From Reyranella sp. (GTDB lineage Bacteria; Pseudomonadota; Alphaproteobacteria; Reyranellales; Reyranellaceae), in assembly GCA_021732965.1 (NCBI GenBank), contig JAKFVZ010000436.1, positions 1-11,372 on the forward strand: DNA of 11,372 nt, given 5' to 3'. Positions 6,989 through 11,372 of the stretch are shown here, in pieces. The notes below the pieces were generated by a model. The model had not been told where the DNA came from and searched no databases. It saw only the letters and a program-made list of their open reading frames with translations. A program made the position numbers and the translations under genes. Each line of letters opens with the position of its first letter. Position 1 is the first letter of the stretch.

Positions 6989-7903
6989 CTACAGACCGTA
7001 GAGGTCGGCCTTGTTCAGGATCGTGTTCCGCAGGATGCGGATCGAGGCGACGTCGACCATGATGCCGTCGACGTTGATGGCGCCCAGGCCGGCGGCCTCT
7101 GCCTCGGCATAGGCCTTCTCGAGCTTGCGGGCACGGGCGATGTCCTCGGCCTTCGGCGAGTAGACGTCGAGCGCGATGTCGATCTGCGAGGGGTGGATCG
7201 CCCACTTGCCGACGCAGCCCAGGATCATCGAGCGCTGGCACTCCTCGCGATAGGCGTCGGGGTTCTTGAAGTCGGCGAACGGACCGTCGACCGGATCGAT
7301 GCCGGCGGCACGGCAGGCCATCACCAGCCGGAAGCGGGCATAGTGCCAGACGTCGCCAGGGTAGCCGGCGGAGTCGCCCACGTTCTTGTTGGTCACGCCC
7401 ATCGAGGCCGAGAAGTCGCCCATGCCGAACACCAGGCATTCGAGGCGCGGCGTGCAGGCGGCGATCGCGTCGACGTTCTGCATGCCTTCGACTTCCTCGA
7501 TCAGCGCTTCCAGGCCGATCTTCCGCTTCATCTTCAGCTTCTTCTCGATCTGGTGAAGAAGCTTGTCGGCGAACAGCACGTCGGCCACGGTCTGGACCTT
7601 GGTCATCATGATCGTGTCGAGATGCTCGCCGGCGCCCTCGACGATCTCGATGATGTCCTCATAGGCATACTCGGTGGTCAGGTCGTTGATGCGCACGCAG
7701 CGCGTCTTGCCCTTCCAGTTCAGCTCCTTGAGGCCCTGGATGATCTTCTTGCGGGCGTCGCGCTTCTGGCTGGGGGCGACGGCGTCCTCGAGGTCGAGGA
7801 AGACGTGGTCGGCCTTCGACTCCGACGCCTTCTGGATCATCTTCTCGCTGGAGCCGGGCGTCGAAAGCTGGACGCGGCGGGCGCGCTTGGGGCGGTCGGT
7901 CAT
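6989..7903 (-). CDS. HpcH/HpaI family CoA ester lyase, malyl-CoA/beta-methylmalyl-CoA lyase-like
   Basis: This 304-residue TIM-barrel lyase belongs to the citrate lyase beta subunit/malyl-CoA lyase branch of the HpcH/HpaI family. It should cleave a beta-hydroxyacyl-CoA by a Mg2+-dependent retro-Claisen reaction, for example to glyoxylate plus an acyl-CoA. Landmarks in order are QLSTPGS (12-18), FLDLEDAVAP (35-44), the CoA- or substrate-contacting Arg71 in VRIN, LIEEVEGMQN with Glu136 as a likely Mg ligand, FGMGDFSASMGV (159-170) with Asp163 as the other, DPVDGPFADF (203-212) and VGKWAIHPSQ (231-240). The last blocks match, from memory, Rhodobacter Mcl1 (PVDGPFGDF, VGKWAIHPKQ) better than ordinary CitE. 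A GAGGAG precedes the ATG; the CoA-transferase stop is 10 bp upstream. A citramalyl-CoA lyase (itaconate pathway, RipC type) is an alternative. The reaction class is firm, the exact substrate is not. Confidence 0.9.
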   Translation of the reverse strand: MTDRPKRARRVQLSTPGSSEKMIQKASESKADHVFLDLEDAVAPSQKRDARKKIIQGLKELNWKGKTRCVRINDLTTEYAYEDIIEIVEGAGEHLDTIMMTKVQTVADVLFADKLLHQIEKKLKMKRKIGLEALIEEVEGMQNVDAIAACTPRLECLVFGMGDFSASMGVTNKNVGDSAGYPGDVWHYARFRLVMACRAAGIDPVDGPFADFKNPDAYREECQRSMILGCVGKWAIHPSQIDIALDVYSPKAEDIARARKLEKAYAEAEAAGLGAINVDGIMVDVASIRILRNTILNKADLYGL

Positions 7904-7913
7904 GTCTGTCTCC

Positions 7914-9134
7914 TCAAATCACGATCTTGTCGTCGCGCAGGCGGGCGATGTCCGCCGAACTGCAGCCGATACTCTGCAAATACTGGTCCGTGTGCTCCCC
8001 GAGCAAGGGGGCGCGATGGCGCACGCGGCCGGGCGTTTCGGTCATCTTCACCGCGACGCCCGCGATCTGGACCTCATGGTCGAGGCCGGGATGCGGCACC
8101 CAGGGCAGCATGTCGCGTGCCTTGAAGTGCGGATCGGCCACGATGTCGCGCACGTTGTAGACGGGCGAGAACGGCACCTTGCCGCCGAAATGCGCCAGCA
8201 GCTCCTGCTTGGTCCGCTGGCGGGTGAAGTCGGAGACGGTGGCGATGAGCACGTCCTGATTGGCGCGGCGATCCTGCACCGTGATGAACCGCGAGTCGGT
8301 GGCGAACTCCGGCCGATCGATCAGCCGGCAGAGGATCGGGAAGTGCGCATCGGCATGGGCGGCGATCGTCACGAAACCGTCCTTCGCCGGGAACATGCCG
8401 AACGGGCAGAGCAGGGGATGATGGTTGCCCTCCGGATGGGGCAGTGTCTGCGCGTAGGAGTGCTGGTGCATGATGCGCTCGCAGACCGCGAGGATCGCGT
8501 CGACCATGCCGACATCGACGAACTGCCCCTTGCCGGTCTTGTAGGCGCGGAAGATGGCCGAGACGATGCCGAAGGCGCAGGTGATGGCCGGCACGATGTC
8601 GCCGACGCCGGGGCCGACCTTCATCGGCGTATCCTTGTCCGGGCCGGTGATGGCCATGATGCCGCCCATCGCCTGGCTGATCACGTCGTAGGCCGGGAAG
8701 TCCGAGTAGGGACTCTTGCCGGTGCGGACGTCGCCGAAGCCGCGGATCGTGGCATAGACCAGCTTCGGGTTGCGGGCGTGCAGCGTCTCGTAGCTGAGGC
8801 CGAGGCGATCCATGACGCCGCCGCGATAGTTCTCGACCACGGCATCGGCGTTGTCGCAGAGCTTCAGGACGAGGTCGCGCCCGGCCGCCGTCTTGAGGTC
8901 GATGGCAATGGACTTCTTGTTGCGGTTCACCGACGCGAAGTAACCGCCGAACGCCTTGAGCTGATCGTCGACATGGTAGGGGCCGATGATGCGCGTATGG
9001 TCACCGTCGAGTGGCTCGACCTTGATGACCTCCGCACCCTGGTCCGCCAGCAGCATCGTGCAGTAAGGGCCGGCCAGCATCTGCGTGAGGTCGACGATGC
9101 GGACGCCGTCGAGAGCGCCGAGGACTTCACTCAT
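7914..9134 (-). CDS. Class III CoA-transferase (CaiB/BaiF family)
   Basis: This 406-residue family III CoA-transferase moves CoA between carboxylic acids, or within one molecule, through a mixed anhydride on an aspartate. The N-terminal block LDGVRIVDLTQMLAGPYCTMLLADQGAEVIKVEP (8-41) is the family hallmark. It is followed by NRNKKSIAIDLK (70-81), VVENYRGGVMDRLGLSYETL (99-118), and PAYDVISQAMGG (147-158). The likely catalytic residue is Asp179 in VGPGVGDI. Length fits the family. The start is set by the conserved N-terminus. However, no good Shine-Dalgarno lies directly ahead; the bases there belong to a long inverted repeat, and its nearest GGAG is 12 bases away inside the stem. In this operon it probably activates the imported acid, with succinyl-CoA or another ester as donor. 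A mesaconyl-CoA C1-C4 transferase or itaconate/citramalate CoA-transferase role is also possible. Confidence 0.93.
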   Translation of the reverse strand: MSEVLGALDGVRIVDLTQMLAGPYCTMLLADQGAEVIKVEPLDGDHTRIIGPYHVDDQLKAFGGYFASVNRNKKSIAIDLKTAAGRDLVLKLCDNADAVVENYRGGVMDRLGLSYETLHARNPKLVYATIRGFGDVRTGKSPYSDFPAYDVISQAMGGIMAITGPDKDTPMKVGPGVGDIVPAITCAFGIVSAIFRAYKTGKGQFVDVGMVDAILAVCERIMHQHSYAQTLPHPEGNHHPLLCPFGMFPAKDGFVTIAAHADAHFPILCRLIDRPEFATDSRFITVQDRRANQDVLIATVSDFTRQRTKQELLAHFGGKVPFSPVYNVRDIVADPHFKARDMLPWVPHPGLDHEVQIAGVAVKMTETPGRVRHRAPLLGEHTDQYLQSIGCSSADIARLRDDKIVI

Positions 9135-9135
9135 A

Positions 9136-9190
9136 GGAGCGCGCCACTCCAGTGGCGCTCATATGATGCGCCACTGGAGTGGCGCGCTCC
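9136..9190. repeat. 55-bp palindromic element: perfect 23-bp inverted repeat inside the operon
   Basis: The left arm (9136-9158, starting GGAGCGCGCC and ending CAGTGGCGC) and right arm (9168-9190) are exact reverse complements over 23 bp, separated by TCATATGAT. Each arm is itself nearly palindromic: GCGCCACT-CC-AGTGGCGC on the left and GCGCCACT-GG-AGTGGCGC on the right. The element can therefore fold as one long hairpin or two small ones. It fills 55 of the 64 bases between the hydratase-like gene and the CoA-transferase gene; all other junctions in this operon are 10 bp or less. A trinucleotide CAT flanks it on both sides (9132-9134, 9191-9193). It looks like a REP/MITE-type insertion. It has no T-tract, so it is not a typical terminator. 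Confidence 0.85.
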
Positions 9191-9198
9191 CATGAACA

Positions 9199-9678
9199 TC
9201 ACTTGTCTCCCCAGTGACTGCGCCGCTTGATCAGCACGGTGCGCTCGCCCTCGAAGATGTTCTTGTCGTCCTGGTTCACGCCGTAATGCTTGAAGCGGAC
9301 GATGCCGGCATCTTCCTGCTGGGAGTCCTTCTTCTCCAGGACCTCGGTATAGCAGTAGAGCGTGTCGCCGTGATGGAGCGGACCCTTCAGCCGGATCTTG
9401 TCCATGCCGAGCTCCATCAGCGCATTCTCCGCCGTGTCCTCGGCGGCAAGGCCGATGCACATGGAGATGGTGACGCCGCCGAAGCCCAGGCGCTTGCCAT
9501 AGGGCATCGACTGGGTCAGGTGCTCGTTGAAGTGGGCCTCGGCCGTGTTCATGGTCACGTTGGTGATCCAGACCTGCTCCATCGGCTCCACAGTCTTGCC
9601 GCGCGCGTGCTTCATCACGTCGCCGACCGTGAAGTCCTCGAAGTAGTTGGTCTTGCCGGTGAGTGCGGAGACTTTCAT
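9199..9678 (-). CDS. MaoC-like hot-dog hydratase, resembling the C-terminal half of mesaconyl-CoA hydratase (protein B)
   Basis: This 159-residue single hot-dog protein of the MaoC/enoyl-CoA hydratase 2 group would add water across, or remove it from, an acyl-CoA. It reads NYFEDFTVGDVMKHARGKTVE (11-31), then NTAEAHFNEH (44-53), YGKRLGFGGVTISMCIGLAAED (60-81), GPLHHGDTLYCYTEVLEKK (99-117) and ERTVLIKRR (145-153). Compared with the canonical D-x-N-P-x-H motif, His49 is kept but the Asp position is Asn44. The same N-T-A-x-x-H pattern, and the whole outline, match my recollection of the second half of Rhodobacter Mch. The ATG overlaps the dehydrogenase stop by one base (TGATG), so translation is coupled. 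It most likely works with the partner hot-dog protein at 10838-11326. Its 3' end faces the palindromic element. Confidence 0.87.
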   Translation of the reverse strand: MKVSALTGKTNYFEDFTVGDVMKHARGKTVEPMEQVWITNVTMNTAEAHFNEHLTQSMPYGKRLGFGGVTISMCIGLAAEDTAENALMELGMDKIRLKGPLHHGDTLYCYTEVLEKKDSQQEDAGIVRFKHYGVNQDDKNIFEGERTVLIKRRSHWGDK

Positions 9679-10838
9679 CAGTTCCTCCCGCGGCCGAGCA
9701 GGCGGTCCGAGATGATGCGCTTCTGGATCTCCGAGGTACCCTCGAAGATCTTGGTGAGACGCGCGTCACGCCAGTGGCGCTCGACGGCGTGCAGCGTCGT
9801 GTAACCCGCGCCGCCGTGGATCTGGATGCCCTCGCTGGTGACCCGCTCGGCCATCTCGGAGGCGAAGAGCTTCACCATCGACGCTTCCTTGTCGCAGCGC
9901 TGGCCGGTGTCGATCTGCTCGCAGACGAAGTACATGAGCTGGCGCGCCGCCTCGATCTGCGTCGCCATGTCGGCGATCTTGAAGCGGATGGCCTGGAAGT
10001 CTGAGATCGAATGGCCGAACTGCTTGCGGTCGTTGGCGTACTGGATCGAATCGTCCAGTGCGCCCTGGGCCAGGCCGATGGCACGGGCCGCGGTGTGGGC
10101 GCGCGCCGTCTCGAGGCCGGACGTTGCATAGTAGAAGGCGTGACCTTCCTTGCCGATCAGGTCGGCCTCGTCGACGCGGAAATTGTCGAAGGCCAGCTCC
10201 CAGGTCTTCCAGCCGAAATAGCCGATCTTGGGGATCGGCGCGCCGTTGACGCCCTTGGGCAGCTCGCCGCGCTTCTTCTCGACGAAGAACATCGACAGGC
10301 CGAGATGGCGCTTGCCCGGAGGCGCGTCCGACGTGCGCGCGATGATGATCATGAAGTCGGCGCCGTCGGCAAAGGTGCACCAGTACTTGTTGCCGCTGAT
10401 CAGGTAACCCGAGCCATCCTTCTTGGCGCGGCAGGAAATATTGGAGATGTCGGAGCCGGCATTGGGCTCGGACATCGAGAAGGCGCCGAGGAACTCGCCC
10501 TTGGCCATGCGCGGCAGGTAGCGCTTGCGCTGCTCCTCGCTCATTTCCTGCGAGCCGATCAGCAGGTTGCCGCGCGCGATGATCGACGCGACGCTCATCC
10601 AGCCGCGCGACAGTTCCTCGGTGACCAGGCAGTACTCGGAGCAGCCGAGACCCAGGCCGCCATATTGCTCGGGGATCAGGATGCCGAAATAGCCGAGCTC
10701 GGCCATCTTCTCGCGCAGGTCCATCGGGATATCGCCCTTTTCGGGGTCGAGCCTGTTGGCGACCGGCAGCACTTCGTTCAGCGTGAACTCGCGCGCCTGC
10801 TCCTGGATCATGCGGCGTTCTTCGGTAAGGAAAGGCAT
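9678..10838 (-). CDS. Acyl-CoA dehydrogenase
   Basis: This 386-residue FAD-dependent acyl-CoA dehydrogenase introduces an alpha,beta double bond and passes electrons to electron-transfer flavoprotein. The start at 10838 is chosen over the longer open frame (to 11237) because MPFLTEERRMIQEQAREFTLNEVLP is the normal N-terminus and the ATG overlaps the previous gene's stop (TAATG). Landmarks are IPEQYGGLGLG (55-65), the FAD/substrate block GAFSMSEPNAGSDISNI (118-134), RKQFGHSISDFQAIRFKIADM (271-291), QIHGGAGYT (339-347) and KIFEGTSEIQK (363-373). Glu366 there is the expected catalytic base. Where many family members have a K-x-G-W-R-x-S-x-T type stretch, this one reads KIGYFGWKTWEL (204-215), which may reflect an unusual substrate. 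It is shorter than the roughly 550-residue methylsuccinyl-CoA dehydrogenases, so orthology with Mcd is not implied. Lying between two hydratase-like genes, it probably makes their enoyl-CoA substrate. Confidence 0.95.
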   Translation of the reverse strand: MPFLTEERRMIQEQAREFTLNEVLPVANRLDPEKGDIPMDLREKMAELGYFGILIPEQYGGLGLGCSEYCLVTEELSRGWMSVASIIARGNLLIGSQEMSEEQRKRYLPRMAKGEFLGAFSMSEPNAGSDISNISCRAKKDGSGYLISGNKYWCTFADGADFMIIIARTSDAPPGKRHLGLSMFFVEKKRGELPKGVNGAPIPKIGYFGWKTWELAFDNFRVDEADLIGKEGHAFYYATSGLETARAHTAARAIGLAQGALDDSIQYANDRKQFGHSISDFQAIRFKIADMATQIEAARQLMYFVCEQIDTGQRCDKEASMVKLFASEMAERVTSEGIQIHGGAGYTTLHAVERHWRDARLTKIFEGTSEIQKRIISDRLLGRGRN

Positions 10839-11326
10839 TACTGGGGATTCCTGAGACGGACGAGATTGGTGCGCTTGAAGTCGATGACGAGTTCTTCGCG
10901 CTGGTTGATGCCCTTGCTGTGCCAGCTGACGATGCCGAACCCCTTGTGGGAGTCCGAGACACGCCGGTCGAGCACGACCGATTCGGCGCGCAGCGAGTCG
11001 CTGGGATAGACGGGCTCGTGGTAGGTGAGTTCGTTGACGCCGAGGAACGGCCCGCCGCCCTCGCTCAGATCCTCGACGGTGAGGCCGAACACGGTCGTGA
11101 AGACGAGCAGGGGATTGGCCACGATGCCGGGATGGCCGTGCGCCTGGGCGTAGGCCGCATTGTAATAGTGCGGATTGAAGTGCAGCGTCAGCGTCGAGAA
11201 GAGCGTGCTTTCCGACTCGGTGATCGTGCGGCCCCAATGGTGCCGGAACACGCGGCCGACCTCGAAATCCTCATAGCGGTTGCCCTTGGGCACCAGCCGG
11301 GCGCGGGCCCTGAAATCCTCTGACAT
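10838..11326 (-). CDS. MaoC-like hot-dog protein, resembling the N-terminal half of mesaconyl-CoA hydratase (protein A)
   Basis: This 162-residue single hot-dog protein is the first gene of the operon. It reads NRYEDFEVGRVFRHHWGRTITESE (16-39), LHFNPHYYN (48-56), NPLLVFTTVFGLTVEDLS (71-88), YHEPVYPSDSLRAESVVLDRR (102-122) and GINQREELVIDFKRTNLVRLR (139-159). The LLVF..VFG.TV.D.S and VYP.D.L blocks match my recollection of the first half of Rhodobacter Mch, the two-domain mesaconyl-CoA hydratase. The catalytic D-x-N-P-x-H motif is not intact: aligned on the Asn-Pro, the Asp position is His49 and the His position Tyr54. It may be the non-catalytic or substrate-binding subunit of a heteromer with protein B. 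An AGGAG five bases ahead of the ATG supports the start, and its stop overlaps the dehydrogenase ATG by one base. A stand-alone (R)-specific hydratase is the alternative. Confidence 0.87.
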   Translation of the reverse strand: MSEDFRARARLVPKGNRYEDFEVGRVFRHHWGRTITESESTLFSTLTLHFNPHYYNAAYAQAHGHPGIVANPLLVFTTVFGLTVEDLSEGGGPFLGVNELTYHEPVYPSDSLRAESVVLDRRVSDSHKGFGIVSWHSKGINQREELVIDFKRTNLVRLRNPQ

Positions 11327-11344
11327 TCTTGCTCCTGTCTTGCT

Positions 11345-11368
11345 CCTCTCCCCCGCTAGGGGGAGAGG
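11345..11368. repeat. GC-rich hairpin repeat upstream of the operon
   Basis: CCTCTCCCCC (11345-11354) and GGGGGAGAGG (11359-11368) form a perfect 10-bp inverted repeat around the loop GCTA. It ends 18 bases before the ATG of the first operon gene, so it would fall in that gene's leader or promoter region. Sequences of this CTCTCCCC/GGGGAGAG form are, to my knowledge, frequent dispersed intergenic repeats in Proteobacteria. No T-tract follows on either strand within the window, so it is not called a terminator. The operon's promoter must lie here or beyond the window edge; I could not identify it. Confidence 0.7.
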
Positions 11369-11372
11369 CGGG

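Noticed and set aside
6902..8125. A 407-codon plus-strand open frame opposite the lyase gene and neighbouring ends
   Set aside because: It is a shadow of the lyase reading frame with no recognisable domain or start signal.
9136..9190. Palindromic element as an intrinsic terminator splitting the operon
   Set aside because: No T-tract follows the stem in the direction of transcription; the bases after it are the ATG of the CoA-transferase gene. Partial attenuation cannot be excluded.
7674..9230. A 518-codon plus-strand open frame opposite the lyase and CoA-transferase genes
   Set aside because: It is the complement of two well-recognised genes, with no signature of its own and a composition typical of antisense frames.
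9769..9782. A partial match (CCAGTGGCGCTC) to the palindromic element inside the acyl-CoA dehydrogenase gene
   Set aside because: It encodes part of the conserved ERHWRDAR stretch of the dehydrogenase and has no inverted partner nearby, so it is best explained as coding coincidence.
9678..10838. Assignment of the dehydrogenase as a true methylsuccinyl-CoA dehydrogenase (Mcd)
   Set aside because: It is 386 residues long, whereas known Mcd proteins are about 550 residues, so only the reaction class is supported.
10839..11237. N-terminal extension of the acyl-CoA dehydrogenase frame by 133 codons
   Set aside because: The extension lies inside the upstream hot-dog gene in another frame and looks non-coding. 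The ATG at 10838 gives the normal family N-terminus and a TAATG overlap.

Overview
The window is GC-rich throughout, and its genes have the third-position bias that goes with that. It reads as a stretch of a Proteobacterium chromosome rich in catabolic and uptake genes. Periplasmic binding proteins of three unrelated classes (branched-chain amino acid type, peptide type and tripartite tricarboxylate/Bug type), a class III CoA-transferase and MaoC-type enzymes in one neighbourhood are typical of soil Alphaproteobacteria (Bradyrhizobium/Reyranella-like) and of Burkholderiales. I lean to Alphaproteobacteria, without proof. I saw no tRNA, rRNA, CRISPR array, transposase or phage gene. Every part of the window is coding except short gaps of 75 bp or less.

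Left part (1-5747). A branched-chain-amino-acid-type binding protein runs leftwards off the window edge (870 to 1). Divergent from it lie two tandem dienelactone-hydrolase-fold genes on the plus strand (946-1686, predicted cytoplasmic; 1706-2593, YghX-like with a twin-arginine signal). They converge on a minus-strand pair: a peptide-type binding protein (4735-3149) followed by a VOC/glyoxalase-fold protein (3106-2603). Divergent from that pair is a plus-strand Bug/TctC-type binding protein (4797-5747). No permease or ATPase for any of the three binding proteins is in the window.

Right part (5755-11326). Six minus-strand genes form one tightly packed operon, transcribed right to left: MaoC-like hot-dog protein A (11326-10838), acyl-CoA dehydrogenase (10838-9678), MaoC-like hot-dog protein B (9678-9199), class III CoA-transferase (9134-7914), malyl-CoA-lyase-type CoA ester lyase (7903-6989) and an MFS transporter (6987-5755). 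Junctions are one-base overlaps or gaps of at most 10 bp. The one exception is the 64-bp gap between protein B and the CoA-transferase, which is almost filled by a perfect 23-bp inverted repeat.

Read as a pathway, the operon could import a small carboxylic or dicarboxylic acid (MFS), activate it to a CoA ester (CoA-transferase), desaturate it (dehydrogenase), hydrate the double bond (MaoC pair) and cleave the 3-hydroxyacyl-CoA (lyase). This is the logic of methylsuccinyl-CoA to mesaconyl-CoA to beta-methylmalyl-CoA to glyoxylate plus propionyl-CoA. The most interesting point is that the two small MaoC-like proteins resemble, from memory, the N-terminal and C-terminal halves of the two-domain mesaconyl-CoA hydratase (Mch), here encoded separately on either side of the dehydrogenase. 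The substrate is not determined by the sequence.
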